A DNA stretch of 64,000 nt from JAPOUP01 sp026708635 (GCA_965200115.1 OZ241336.1:2542001-2606000); one strand, 5' to 3'; positions 51,576-61,429 are shown, counted from the stretch's first letter. Notes: generated by a model not told the origin, from the sequence alone. Numbers and translations: made by a program.

Positions 51576-52430
51576 TTACGCTCCCGTCTCAATCTCGAGG
51601 TCACCGTTCATGCCCCACTCGCTCCATGATCCATCGTACAGAGAATGTCGCCTGTGACCCAGGATCTCCAGCGCCAGGCTAAGGATCGCCGCGGTCACGC
51701 CGGAGCCGCAGGTGGTGATCACCGGCCGACCCAGATCAACATTGGCTGCGTCGAATACGCTCCGAAGCGCGTCAGGCTCCTTCATTGTCCCGTCCGGATT
51801 GAGAAGCGTCGCGTAATGCACGTTCTTCGATCCGGGAATATGTCCCGAGCGCAGGCCTTGCCGTTGCTCCGGCTCGGCACCGCTGAAACGCGCTGGAGAA
51901 CGGGCATCGAGGATTTCATGATCGCTGAGTTTAGACGCGGCCGCCACCTGGGTGGCATCCTTGACCAGGTGGTTCAGGCGACTGACCGTTACGTGACGGT
52001 CGCGGGCCATCGGCGGCAGATCCTCGGTCGCGCGCTTCTCGGCCGTCCATTTTGGCAGACCTCCGTCAAGAACCGCGACGTCAGACTTGCCCATGAGCCG
52101 GAAAAGCCACCAGACGCGGGCCGCCGAGAACAGTCCGACGCTGTCGTAGACCACGACCTGATGCCCGTCCCCCACACCCATCGCCCGCACGCATGATATG
52201 AACCTTTCCGGCGGCGGTGCCATATGCGGAAGGTTTGAATCCGGATCACTGACACGATCGATGTCAAAAAAGCGCGCGCCGGGGATGTGCGCCCGGTCGT
52301 ATTCGGCCCGCGCGTTCCGCCCCGAATCAGGCATGTGCCAGGACGCGTCCAAAATCCGCATATCGGGGTTTTCCAGATGTGCGGCAAGCCACTCAGTGGA
52401 AACCAATGTGCCTGGATTGTCATTCGCCAT
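51576..52430 (-). CDS. sseA: 3-mercaptopyruvate sulfurtransferase (two rhodanese domains)
   Basis: SseA moves sulfur from 3-mercaptopyruvate to thiol acceptors. From ATG 52430 it has 284 residues: an inactive N-terminal rhodanese half (MRILDASWHMPDSGRNARAE to VAVLDGGLPKW) and a catalytic C-terminal half (HEILDARSPARFSGAEPEQR, GHIPGSKNVHYATLL) with the loop TTCGSGVTAAILSLAL, the CGSGVTA signature of mercaptopyruvate rather than thiosulfate enzymes. TGAGG precedes the start. Aminotransferase activity can generate mercaptopyruvate from cysteine, so the pair may work together. Confidence 0.95.
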   Translation of the reverse strand: MANDNPGTLVSTEWLAAHLENPDMRILDASWHMPDSGRNARAEYDRAHIPGARFFDIDRVSDPDSNLPHMAPPPERFISCVRAMGVGDGHQVVVYDSVGLFSAARVWWLFRLMGKSDVAVLDGGLPKWTAEKRATEDLPPMARDRHVTVSRLNHLVKDATQVAAASKLSDHEILDARSPARFSGAEPEQRQGLRSGHIPGSKNVHYATLLNPDGTMKEPDALRSVFDAANVDLGRPVITTCGSGVTAAILSLALEILGHRRHSLYDGSWSEWGMNGDLEIETGA

Positions 52431-52570
52431 TTTTGCCTCATGGACTTTCCAGAACATGCCTACAGAGGCGGTGCCCCCGAGACAAGGGCATCATGGTGGA
52501 CCGGAGTTACCACCGCCGGCGCAGGTCGCATACGGACCCTAGCCGCCCGGGCGCATCGAAACTCTTCATG

Positions 52571-53302
52571 TCAATGACCGGACCTACGGCTGAACAGGTC
52601 CGCAAAGCGCTGGCGCGCCTGTGGCAATGGTCTTTCCCCCAAGGATCCGGCCAGTCGATGCACGAGAAAGTAGCCGGTGGTCCTGAGCCCCTCCGCGATT
52701 TCGGTTGGCGTTCCGCCTGTCGGGGCGAGCATACACGGGGGTAGTGGCAGAAGACGGTCTTTCCAGTCCCCCGCGCCGGAAACGCTGACCGCCCGACCCG
52801 ATCGAGGAGACACGTAAGCCAGCATATCGCGCGCGCCGGTCACGGCACATTCGGAAAGATCAAGACCGAAGCCCATCTCCTCAAGCAACGCGAGTTCCCA
52901 ACGCAGATAGACGAGCGGCCAGAGATCGGTCTCGCCAATCATGTCGAGAAGGGTGACGGTATGTTCATAGAGCTTGGGTTGAGGTTCCCGTTCAGGCAAG
53001 GCGAATGACAGAAGCGCCGTTACCGCATTCAGCGCCGCCAGTTCCAGCCGTCCACTCAGGACTACGGGATACCGGCTTTTGATCGGCTCGACAGTGAATG
53101 TGCCCAGATGCTCGTCAAGCCGCGATCGCCAGGTCACGTCAACCAAGGTTCCGGGTTGCAGCCCCGGAGCCGACACACGCCTGAACGCGCCGCGCACGAG
53201 CCCGGCATGGCGACCGTGCGCCCGCGTGAATATCTCCGCGATCGCCGATGTTTCGCCGTGACGACGACTTTTCAGGACGGTTCCCGTATCCTGCCATTCC
53301 AT
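52571..53302 (-). CDS. recO: DNA repair protein RecO
   Basis: RecO anneals strands and helps RecR and RecF load RecA. The 243-residue protein has the N-terminal OB-fold start MEWQDTGTVLKSRRHGETSA IAEIFTRAHGRHAGLVRGA, and the helical domain with LYEHTVTLLDMIGETDLWPL and RWELALLEEMGFGLDLSECA. The zinc-binding cysteines of some RecO proteins are reduced here, as in other alphaproteobacteria. It lies downstream of DUF1491 and era. RecF is also in the window, 30 kb away. Confidence 0.94.
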   Translation of the reverse strand: MEWQDTGTVLKSRRHGETSAIAEIFTRAHGRHAGLVRGAFRRVSAPGLQPGTLVDVTWRSRLDEHLGTFTVEPIKSRYPVVLSGRLELAALNAVTALLSFALPEREPQPKLYEHTVTLLDMIGETDLWPLVYLRWELALLEEMGFGLDLSECAVTGARDMLAYVSPRSGRAVSVSGAGDWKDRLLPLPPCMLAPTGGTPTEIAEGLRTTGYFLVHRLAGSLGERPLPQARQRFADLFSRRSGH

Positions 53303-53311
53303 TGCGCGTAC

Positions 53312-53644
53312 CTAGCTATCGAGGCCGGGTTCCCGCAGCAGATGCCGTCCCCCGCGGTCCTCCACCTCGATCACCCAAAGGTCAGGATCGTGCCTACGCT
53401 GATGCGCGATCGCCGCGTCGACATCGGATTCGGCACCCTCCGCCAGCACGACCCAAGTGCGCTGGCCAGTGATCAGATCGACACTCCGCTGGTATACACA
53501 GGCGGATCCGTCCATCGGGTTCTGCTTCACCAGAACGGCGCCGGCCGTAGAATCGCCTCTGGCGGTCACGAATCCGGGAATGGCCGCCTGGCCGAGACGC
53601 GCGAGATAGGCCTGCACCCATAACCCTGCCGTCACGCGCGGCAT
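53312..53644 (-). CDS. DUF1491 family protein
   Basis: A 110-residue protein of unknown function typical of alphaproteobacteria, found between era and recO. Visible family blocks are PRVTAGLWVQAYLARL, ARGDSTAGAVLVKQN, SACVYQRSV, and the closing HDPDLWVIEVEDRGGRHLL. ATG 53644 is preferred because the extra 18 residues of the longer frame have no family character. It ends 9 bases before recO, so it is probably co-transcribed. Confidence 0.9.
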   Translation of the reverse strand: MPRVTAGLWVQAYLARLGQAAIPGFVTARGDSTAGAVLVKQNPMDGSACVYQRSVDLITGQRTWVVLAEGAESDVDAAIAHQRRHDPDLWVIEVEDRGGRHLLREPGLDS

Positions 53645-53717
53645 GACACCATTCCCGATCGCGGAGCGCGCTCGAGGCCGCCCGGAGCGCCGCGCCATGC
53701 AGCCCGACGGTAAGGGC

Positions 53718-54644
53718 TCATTGAACCCGGCGCGAATCGCATCGCTCCAGTCCGATGGCTGCGAACCGTTCCGCCTCGGTCATCCAGCCGGCGCGCACCT
53801 TTACCCGTATAAAGAGATGGACCCTTCGGCCAAGCATGTCTTCCAGAGCCCGCCGCGCGGCTTTGCCCACCGCCTTCGCCGTCCGTCCGTCCTTGCCCAC
53901 CACGATTCCCCTGTGTCCGTCCCGCGTTACGTAGACCACCTGATCGATCCTGACGGAGCCATCTTTACGCTCCTCCCATCGCTCCGTCTCCACCGTCATC
54001 TGGTAAGGCAATTCCTGATGCAGCCTGAGCGTCAGTTGCTCGCGCGTGGTCTCGGCGGCGAGCGTCCGCATGGGAATGTCCGCCACCTGTTCCTTGGGAT
54101 AGAGCCAGGGACCTGCCGGAAGCTGTTCCGCCAGCCACTTGCGTAAGCCAGCCACACCACTGCCCTTGGTTGCCGATATCATGAAAGTGCGGACAAAGTC
54201 GAACCGCTCATTGAGATCCCCGGCGAGTTCTAACAGGGCTCCAGCCTTAACCCGATCGACCTTGTTGATCGCGAGCGCCAGCCGCACACCACCGATCCGG
54301 GCCGATATCTCATCCAGGATCCGGACGACTCCGTCGGTCACGCCGCGATGGGCTTCAACCATCAGCAGTACCAGATCGGAATCCGCGGCTTCGTTCCATG
54401 CGGCGGCGACCATCGCGCGGTCGAGATCGCGCCTGGGAAGAAACAGGCCCGGAGTGTCGACGAATATGATCTGTGACGCACCCTCGATGGCGATACCCCG
54501 GATACGCGCGCGGGTGGTCTGGACCTTGTGGGTAACAATCGAAATCTTGGTTCCCACCATGACGTTCAGCAAAGTTGACTTCCCGGCGTTTGGCTCCCCG
54601 ATCAAGGCGACGAAACCGGCGCGGGATGTCATATTGGATGCCAT
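53718..54644 (-). CDS. era: GTPase Era
   Basis: Era is an essential GTPase that binds 16S rRNA in 30S maturation. From ATG 54644 (GGAGGTGAC upstream) it has 308 residues: G1 ALIGEPNAGKSTLLN, the switch KVQTTRARIRGIA, G3 IIFVDTPGLFLPRR, G4 LAINKVD, G5 MISATKGSGVAGL, and a C-terminal KH domain with YVTRDGHRGIVVGKDGRTAK and HLFIRVKVRAGW. Complete. It lies downstream of rnc in the usual rnc-era order, but with a 220-base spacer instead of overlap. Confidence 0.96.
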   Translation of the reverse strand: MASNMTSRAGFVALIGEPNAGKSTLLNVMVGTKISIVTHKVQTTRARIRGIAIEGASQIIFVDTPGLFLPRRDLDRAMVAAAWNEAADSDLVLLMVEAHRGVTDGVVRILDEISARIGGVRLALAINKVDRVKAGALLELAGDLNERFDFVRTFMISATKGSGVAGLRKWLAEQLPAGPWLYPKEQVADIPMRTLAAETTREQLTLRLHQELPYQMTVETERWEERKDGSVRIDQVVYVTRDGHRGIVVGKDGRTAKAVGKAARRALEDMLGRRVHLFIRVKVRAGWMTEAERFAAIGLERCDSRRVQ

Positions 54645-54864
54645 GGAGTCACCTCCATGATCGACCCGTGCCTCCGGCGGAACCCCGCATCGACCGTCCC
54701 ACCGAACCCGGAATTCGGCCGCCGCGTCTCCGCGGGAGGACGGGGCGGCACCATCCAGAACCGGGAACGACCCAGAGCGTCTGATCGCGGGCCGTTTCGA
54801 AAAATGCGCCGTCGGCCCGAACCGAACGGCCAATCATTCGCAAGCGTTTTCGGATGCGCAACCG

Positions 54865-55620
54865 TCATGATAGCCGCGGCTCGGTCAAGCGTCGCAGGAG
54901 ATCCCTGGCCGCGTTCTGCTCAGCCAGCTTCTTCGAGCGCGCCTGCGCCGTCGCGGCCTGACCGGATTCCAGGGATACCCTTACCGTGAATGCCGGGGCG
55001 TGGTCCGGGCCGTCACGACTGACCAGACTGTACTCGGGACGTGAATGGCCACGGGACTGTACCCATTCCTGCAAAGCCGTCTTGGGATCCTTGGCGTCCC
55101 GTCTGGACCGTTCGATTCGATCGCCCCAAGCGGCGAGCACCACGGAACGGGCGGCGAAAAACCCCGCATCAGAGAAGACAGCGGCGATAACGGCTTCCAT
55201 GGCGTCAGCGAGCGCGGCGTCCTTGCGCCGTCCACCGGACAGCATTTCCGCCCTCCCCATCCGCAACGCGTCGCCCAGTTCAAGCTGGCGGGCGACGTCG
55301 GCGCAGGTTTCCCGGCGCACGAGAGAATTGAAACGCAGCGCGAGCTCACCCTCGCTGGCGTCCTGATCGGCGGCCAGCAACTCCTCGGCCACCACAAGTC
55401 CCAACACCCGGTCGCCAAGAAACTCCAGCCGCTGGTTGCTGGGGCGGGTTGGCGAGGAAACCGACGAATGGGTCAACGCCTCGACCAAAAGATCCGGCCA
55501 AGTGAACCGGTGTCCCAAGCGCTGGCAGAATGCGGTGATTTCCGGAGATAACCCGCGCGACGCGGATCGCGGCAATCCCCTACATGGCTGATCCTGAGAG
55601 GGACCGGATTCCGATTTCAC
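54865..55620 (-). CDS. rnc: Ribonuclease III
   Basis: RNase III cuts double-stranded RNA in rRNA processing. The catalytic domain has LVEALTHSSVSS, the signature NQRLEFLGDRVLGLVVAEEL with metal-binding Glu/Asp, and DAMEAVIAAVFSDAGFFAAR. The C-terminal dsRNA-binding domain is KTALQEWVQSRGHSRPEYSL to KKLAEQNAARDLL. The open frame extends to 55830, but the first 70 residues are unlike the family. GTG 55620 gives 251 residues and TTG at 55575 gives 236, nearer to family length; the start is unresolved. lepB, its usual upstream partner, is displaced. Confidence 0.94.
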   Translation of the reverse strand: MKSESGPSQDQPCRGLPRSASRGLSPEITAFCQRLGHRFTWPDLLVEALTHSSVSSPTRPSNQRLEFLGDRVLGLVVAEELLAADQDASEGELALRFNSLVRRETCADVARQLELGDALRMGRAEMLSGGRRKDAALADAMEAVIAAVFSDAGFFAARSVVLAAWGDRIERSRRDAKDPKTALQEWVQSRGHSRPEYSLVSRDGPDHAPAFTVRVSLESGQAATAQARSKKLAEQNAARDLLRRLTEPRLS

Positions 55621-56165
55621 CCGATCCACCGGCTTACTCCATTGACGGGATTGCCATGGCAGTCTGACGGCGAAGACCCCGCACTGTTCGCGGAGCCAGA
55701 CAAAACCACCGTATCTGACCAGAGTAACAATATCCCCTCCAGCAAACCGTTTAGTTCGGGACACCTGTATCTCAACCCGCCGATCGACTCTGTCAGAACC
55801 TTTCCGGTCCGTCGGATCCGACGCGGTCATATCCGGTGATCATACTCTCACAATGCCAGAAGCCCCCTGAAAACGCAAACCGAGCCGATCCCCGGAGGTT
55901 TTCGCATCCTCGCTCGGAATTTATGTTGGGCAGTCAGAAATACATCAGCACTATGTCAGCAAATGGGGTGGCAACAGCCGAACCGCCCATGATCCCCCGA
56001 TCCACGAATCACCCAGCGGTCGCCGCGCCGCCGTTTTCCCCTATGAACGATCCGCGTTCCGCTGTAGGTCGCGTTCGCGGGGCGGCGCTGACTCGTCGGG
56101 TTGTTTCTCGTTTCCCTTCAATCTCGCCGCTCCCGCGAAGAGGCCGGGAAGGACGTTGGAAGTAC
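55621..56165. other. Gap between rnc and the broken methyltransferase
   Basis: Divergent region of about 540 bp. Nothing recognised apart from the possible upstream extension of rnc. Confidence 0.35.
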
Positions 56166-56594
56166 ATGTTCCGTCATTTGCCTCTGGTGGGATACGGAGT
56201 GGAGGCGGGCCGTACCGACTGTCCGCTTTGCGGGTCCGCCGCGTTTTCCGAACTGAGCGGCTGGGACCGCAGGCTGAAGAGGCTCCGGCACGTGCGGTGC
56301 CTGGGCTGCGGGCTTGTCCGGCAGAACCCGCTGCCGTCCGAGGCGTCGCTCGCCGGATACTACGCCACCGCGTACCGGCGGGACTACCAGGGCGTCTCCT
56401 CCGGCCCGTCCCGACGGCATAGGGAAAAGAGGCTCCGAGAAGGGCGGCGGCGGCTGGAGAGGCTGGCGCCCCTGCTTTCCGGGCGGCGGAGCGTTCTCGA
56501 TTTCGGATGCGGGTCCGGGGAGTTCGTCGAGCTCTGCGGCGAAAGGGGCCTTGCGGCGACGGGCTTGAGCCGCCGGACCGCGAAACCCTTCTGA
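56166..56594 (+). pseudogene. SAM-dependent methyltransferase head, 3'-truncated
   Basis: The frame has a zinc-ribbon start (DCPLCGSAAFSELSGWD with VRCLGCGLVRQNPLPSE), a YYATAYRRDYQG block, and SAM motif I SVLDFGCGSGEFVELCGERG. This is the layout of methyltransferases found in cell-envelope sugar gene clusters. It stops at 142 codons just after motif I, where about 200 more residues would be expected. The break at about 56555-56575 runs straight into a glycosyltransferase in another frame. Confidence 0.75.
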
Positions 56595-57394
56595 AGGTCG
56601 GCAAGGCGTCCGGTGCGGCCATTGACGTCCGCAGCTACGACCCGTCCGATATCGGGGATTTCAGGCGGAACTTCCGCGCACGATGGCCAGCTATCGTCAC
56701 GCTTCCTCTGGAGCTGCCATGGTTGGTGGAGGGGCGGTGCCTGTTCATCGACGCCGACACACTGGTCGTGGGGGACGTGGGCGAGATCATGGCCATCGAC
56801 ATGAAGGGGATGCCTCTGGGCGCGTGCGTCGACCCGTATTTTGACGGATCGTCAAACCCGGCGACGGCGCAGCGGTTGATCCGGACGCGACCGTCGGACC
56901 TACTGAGGCCAAACCGCTCCCGGCGACGGAGGGAAGCCGAGCTTCGCCGCATTGTGAGCATGGGACTTCGCCCCGGTGACGCCTATTTCAATGCCGGCGT
57001 GCTCGTGATGGAGTGCGACGCGATCCGGGCCCTCGCCCCTCCCCGACTTCCCTGGGCGCTTCCGCTCAATGACTTCCGCGGCCTGGAGCCTTACGAGCGC
57101 CTCCCGGACCAGGACCGACTCAACGAGTTCTTCGTCAACCGCTGGCATAGGCTGCCCATGCGCTGGAACCTCAATCCCATGGCGCGGGCAGCGCACTGGC
57201 CCGAAAGCGCCCGCCGGGAACTTGACGAAGCGCTGTCAGGGCCTGGCATCTGGCACTTTATGGGGTCCAACAACAATCCCTGGGACCGGTCACGGTCACG
57301 CAAATGGCGGCTGAGACAGCGCCACCCCGCCTTCCGGGCCTGGCATGACGCCTATGGGAAAGTCCGGGATCTCTGTGGCCTTGAGGATACATGA
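56565..57394 (+). pseudogene. GT8-family glycosyltransferase tail, 5'-truncated
   Basis: From about 56570 the frame reads a GT8 enzyme without its start: WPAIVTLPLELPWLVEGRCL, FIDADTLVVGDVGEIMAIDM with the DxD-type metal site, GLRPGDAYFNAGVLVMECDA, DQDRLNEFFVNRWHRLPMRW and the closing GIWHFMGSNNNPWDRSRSRK. Roughly the first 50-60 residues of the fold are missing, and no start codon or ribosome site fits. Donor and acceptor are unknown. Together with the methyltransferase head it suggests one deletion inside a former surface-polysaccharide cluster. Confidence 0.75.
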
Positions 57395-57864
57395 GGCTTG
57401 CGAACGCTGGCGGAAAGGCGATCCGGGGGCGTTCGGAAGGCGCAGGGAGCCAATGGTCAGGCGGGAACTCGATTACTAAAGGCACGCCGGTATTCAGTCA
57501 TCGCACATAACTCCTTAATCCCCCGGTCTTTTGCGAAGCAGCTTAACCGTAATTCCAAGCTCTGGCGGGAAGTTATTCCACACCAGATCGTGGGCCGATA
57601 AAGGGTATGGAGAATCGCAATGCCGCGGCGGCAACGGTTTTTCCCGATCCTTTCCATCCAGTCTATGGGCATCGCTATGTATTCCCTGACGCGTCGAAGA
57701 TCAGGAAACATTGCAATGGTGTCACGAACTGGTTCCGGAACTCCGGACCCAGCGGCTTCCCGCTGGAGGCACGGCGGACGGCGGGAAAGAGTCCACATTC
57801 TCCACACGGTCGGGTATCATGAGATCAAAAGAAAGACCGGTCGGCGCATTCGGGCAGTAAATCC
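57395..57864. other. Gap before the class A PBP gene
   Basis: About 470 bp. A minus-strand frame at 57457-57740 has plausible protein composition but no family I know. No clear promoter is seen for the PBP gene. Confidence 0.3.
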
Positions 57865-59982
57865 ATGAGCAAATCAGGTAAGGGAAAATCGCACGGCGCG
57901 AGATCCCCAGATAGGCGGCGGCGCGGAAAAGGGAAACGCCGGGCGGGACGGTCCGGATCACCGCTGGCTTTTGTTGGCGCGGTTATTGGCTGGGTGATCC
58001 TGCGGACCCTTCGGCAGGCGATGGGCATCGGCCTGCGCACGGCCCTGTTTCTGGCGCTCGTCACCGGAGCCGCGGCTTGGTACTATCACTCCGAACTTCC
58101 ACCGGTTACGGAACTGATCGACGCGCGCACCAGTGGCTCCGTAACCCTACTTGACCGGCATGGCTCGGTTTTCGCCTGGCGTGGCAAACAGTTCGGCGGA
58201 TTGGTGACCTCATCGACAATCGCCCCCGTCCTGAGGAATTCCGTCATCGCCACCGAGGACAGGCGTTTCTACAGACATTTCGGTATCAGTCCGCGCGGAA
58301 TTGCCGGTGCGGTCTGGATCAATCTAAGTGAGGGACGCGGGCCCTTCGCCGGTCATGGCGGCAGCACCATCACCCAACAGGTGGCGAAGCTGATGTGTCT
58401 GGGCGTGCCCTATGACAGCGATAGATGGGACAACGAAGAGGCCTACGAGACCGAATGCCGCCGGGGAACGTTGTGGCGCAAGATCAAGGAAGTGCCGTTC
58501 GCCATCGCAATGGAGCTCAAATACACTAAAGACGAAATTCTGACCGTATACCTGAATCGCTGCTATCTCGGCGCGGGAGCCTACGGATTCGAAGCCGCTT
58601 CCCAACGCTATTTCGGCAAATCGGCCGCAGACGTGAATGTGGCGGAGGCCGCGATGCTGGCTGGGTTGCTGACAGCGCCGACACGCTACGCGCCGACAAG
58701 CAATCTGCAGCGCGCCCAGGCCAGGGCATCCACGGTGCTCGATCTGCTCGTCAGGCAGGGCCATATATCCACCGCGGACGCCGCGGCGGCCAAAGCCACG
58801 CCAGCGGAACTTTCAGCCGCCGCCCAAGCCCGCGCCGGGGGCTATTTCGCGGACTGGGTCATGGGGCGGGGACCTTCATTTCTGACACGCAGTACAACGG
58901 AAGACGTGATCATCAAGACAACTCTCGATCAGCGAATCCAGACCGCCGCTGAAGAGGGGCTAAAGCAGGTTCTGGACGCCAAGCTCATGGACGGTTCCAA
59001 GGCACAGGCGGCCGTAGTGGTCATGTCCGCCGATGGCGCGGTCCGCGCTATGGTCGGCGGACGTCGGTTCAAAGGTATCGCCGGGGCGTTCAACCGAGCC
59101 ATCATGGCAAGACGGCAAACGGGCTCGGCATTCAAGCCATTCGTCTATGCCGCGGCTCTCGAGCATGGCTACCGAGTGGATGATCCGGTTCTGGACGCGC
59201 CACTTACGATAGATTCCCCCCGTGCGCCCGCATGGTCGCCCCGTAACTACACCGGGGAATTCGTGGGCGAGACAACCCTGACCGAAGCGCTCGCTCAGTC
59301 ACTAAACGTCCCGGCGGTGCGTATTTCGGAAGCCGTCGGCCGCGAGCGGGTCCGAAAGGTCGCCGAGACGTTCGGAGTGGCCGGCGATTTGGCCGCCGGG
59401 CCGGCGCTCGCTCTCGGAGCATCCGAATCAACTTTGCTGGAGATGACGGGCGCCTATGCGGGAATCCTGAACGGCGGCACCTCGGTCCGGCCTTACGGAT
59501 TGGTTGAGCTGCGGCTTCTCCACGACCCTACGCCGTTGATGGGCAAGGTTAGTGGATTGGGCGAGCGGGCGGTTTCGCCCGCGGCGGCGCGGCAGCTGGT
59601 GTATATGATGTTTGAGGCGGTCGAGCGCGGTACGGGTCAGCGCGCGCGCCTCTCCGGACGCGAGGTCGCCGGAAAGACGGGTACGACGCAGGCGGCGCGG
59701 GATGCATGGTTCCTGGGCTTCACGGCCGACTATGTGGCCGGTGTCTGGATGGGCTACGACGACAACACCCCTTTGAGAGGCGTCACTGGCGGAGGGCTGC
59801 CGGCGGAGATCTGGCATGAGATCATGCTTCGGGTTCACGAAGGGCTGCCGATACACGACCTGCCGATGATCGCCCCGGATGAATCGCCCCGACGCGCACG
59901 GGCCCCGACACCCGTGAACGAACCGCACGTCGGCGTTATCAATGAGTTGCTGCGCACCATCTTCGGCGGCCGTGGTCGCTGA
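57865..59982 (+). CDS. Class A penicillin-binding protein (PBP1-type)
   Basis: A 705-residue bifunctional peptidoglycan synthase. It has a highly basic cytoplasmic tail (1-33), a transmembrane segment at about 57-74, and a GT51 glycosyltransferase with catalytic Glu131 in IATEDRRFYRHFGIS and HGGSTITQQVAKLM. The transpeptidase has SxxK in RQTGSAFKPF (Ser421, Lys424), SLN in AQSLNVPAVR, and KTGTT at about 604-608. It elongates and cross-links glycan at the inner membrane. Stands alone; convergent with mlaC. Confidence 0.95.
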   Translation: MSKSGKGKSHGARSPDRRRRGKGKRRAGRSGSPLAFVGAVIGWVILRTLRQAMGIGLRTALFLALVTGAAAWYYHSELPPVTELIDARTSGSVTLLDRHGSVFAWRGKQFGGLVTSSTIAPVLRNSVIATEDRRFYRHFGISPRGIAGAVWINLSEGRGPFAGHGGSTITQQVAKLMCLGVPYDSDRWDNEEAYETECRRGTLWRKIKEVPFAIAMELKYTKDEILTVYLNRCYLGAGAYGFEAASQRYFGKSAADVNVAEAAMLAGLLTAPTRYAPTSNLQRAQARASTVLDLLVRQGHISTADAAAAKATPAELSAAAQARAGGYFADWVMGRGPSFLTRSTTEDVIIKTTLDQRIQTAAEEGLKQVLDAKLMDGSKAQAAVVVMSADGAVRAMVGGRRFKGIAGAFNRAIMARRQTGSAFKPFVYAAALEHGYRVDDPVLDAPLTIDSPRAPAWSPRNYTGEFVGETTLTEALAQSLNVPAVRISEAVGRERVRKVAETFGVAGDLAAGPALALGASESTLLEMTGAYAGILNGGTSVRPYGLVELRLLHDPTPLMGKVSGLGERAVSPAAARQLVYMMFEAVERGTGQRARLSGREVAGKTGTTQAARDAWFLGFTADYVAGVWMGYDDNTPLRGVTGGGLPAEIWHEIMLRVHEGLPIHDLPMIAPDESPRRARAPTPVNEPHVGVINELLRTIFGGRGR

Positions 59983-60066
59983 ACGCATTGTCCGGACAGC
60001 TATGCACCGAACCGCGCCATGATCTATCCGACCTAACCTTGAACCGGGAAAGCATACGCGACGGCA

Positions 60067-60681
60067 TCAGCCACTCGAGGAGGATCGGTGCAGGGACCGG
60101 AGATTTGCCGTCAGACGCTCCAAATCCCCGCGAGCACGCTCAAGCAGCCCCCGAACCTCCAGCGCTTCGGTCTTAAGTACGCTGATTCCCGAAAAAAGGA
60201 TATCGAAAATCAGTGGATCGCCACTTCGCGTGGAGACCATGAAAATCACGTCGATCGCCTGTCCATCATTTATCCGTGCCACGGCCTGGACCTGAAAATG
60301 CGACTTCCAGGGTCTGGCGGCAACCACGGAAACTGAACTACCGAAGAACTCCTCAAAACGTGGTGTATACTTACGCGCGAGATATCCCCGGAACGCGTTT
60401 CTGAAGGCGACAAGCTGACCGGAGGTCGCTGAGCGCGCCGGGGGACCGAGCGCGCTCCGGGATATGGTTGCCAGATCGCTGTAAGTGTCGAGAATTCGCT
60501 CAACCTCACCGACTTTGGTGTCCCGGGAACGGTTCGATCCGAGAGCGGCGTTGATTTCGCCGACCACCCGTTCAATCAGAACTTTCGCCGCTTCAGGCTC
60601 CGCGGCGGCGGGGGGCGCCACAACGATGGCCGCGGCACCGCAGGCCATAAGGAACCGCCTCCTGGATGGATCATTCCTCAT
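60067..60681 (-). CDS. mlaC: MlaC-type periplasmic phospholipid-binding protein
   Basis: A 204-residue exported protein of the Tol_Tol_Ttg2/MlaC family that shuttles phospholipids between membranes. It carries a twin-arginine-type signal, RRRFLMACGAAAIVVAPPAA. The family core includes TYSDLATISRSALG, AFRGYLARKYTPRFEEFFGS and WKSHFQVQAVARI. ATG 60681 gives an 11-base overlap with mlaA; ATGs at 60705 and 60717 are alternatives. Pairing with mlaA is typical of alphaproteobacteria. Confidence 0.9.
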   Translation of the reverse strand: MRNDPSRRRFLMACGAAAIVVAPPAAAEPEAAKVLIERVVGEINAALGSNRSRDTKVGEVERILDTYSDLATISRSALGPPARSATSGQLVAFRNAFRGYLARKYTPRFEEFFGSSVSVVAARPWKSHFQVQAVARINDGQAIDVIFMVSTRSGDPLIFDILFSGISVLKTEALEVRGLLERARGDLERLTANLRSLHRSSSSG

Positions 60682-61429
60682 ATGGGTCAAAAACGTATGG
60701 GTCATCCGGCCATCCATCGGTATCCTGGTTTAATGCGTCTCCGCCCCCGAGAGCGTAACGTCGTGAGTCCAGATAGTTCAGGCGAAGCTGCTCGTAGGAA
60801 TCGGAACTATAGTACAGCGTTGAATCGATTATGTCACCCAAACGATACCTTATACCCAGCCTGGATGCCCAGTTCGTCCCAGATACGACCCTTCCGCCTT
60901 CGCGGGTCAAGACGTTCGGAACCGGATTCAAGAGGAAATCCGCAACCTTACCCACCGTATCACGTCCAGTCGACGGACCCAGGACCGGCAATTCCACATA
61001 GGGGCCTTCCGCAAAGCCCCATCTATGCAGTGTTTCGCCGAAATCGCTTTCACGTGCGGGCAGGGCCATCGATGCCGCCGGATCGAGAATTCCGGCGATC
61101 CCGACGGTCGTGTTCACCAGAAATCTCGCGAAATTGCTCGCCGCATCGTCGAAATTGGCCTGCAGGACGTTGTTAACGATCGTCCCGGGCAGACTGGCGT
61201 TGCTCGCGAAATTGTCGATGCCGCGCGTCACAGGTTTCGGAACGATCGATCCGTAGACGGTTGCCGCGGGCCTGAAAAGCACGCTGTCAAAGCCTTTGTT
61301 GAAACCGTGCGACACCCGGTTTATGTCTTCAAGCGGATCGTTTGTGACATACTCGATTTCAGCCGGACCGCAGGCGGAGAGACCGGCCAGCGCCCACGCG
61401 GCAAGCATTGCTGCACGAATACAATCCAT
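60671..61429 (-). CDS. mlaA: MlaA/VacJ outer-membrane lipoprotein
   Basis: MlaA removes mislocalised phospholipids from the outer leaflet of the outer membrane. From ATG 61429 it has 252 residues with a lipobox AGLSAC, followed by DPLEDINRVSHGFNKGFDSV, the family blocks PKPVTRGIDNFASNASLPGT IVNNVLQANF and VNTTVGIAGILDPA, and the conserved DFGETLHRWGFAEGPYVELP LLGPSTGRDTVG-type segment. The longer frame to 61666 has no signal and is rejected. mlaC follows with overlap; sfsA is divergent. Confidence 0.94.
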   Translation of the reverse strand: MDCIRAAMLAAWALAGLSACGPAEIEYVTNDPLEDINRVSHGFNKGFDSVLFRPAATVYGSIVPKPVTRGIDNFASNASLPGTIVNNVLQANFDDAASNFARFLVNTTVGIAGILDPAASMALPARESDFGETLHRWGFAEGPYVELPVLGPSTGRDTVGKVADFLLNPVPNVLTREGGRVVSGTNWASRLGIRYRLGDIIDSTLYYSSDSYEQLRLNYLDSRRYALGGGDALNQDTDGWPDDPYVFDPYEE

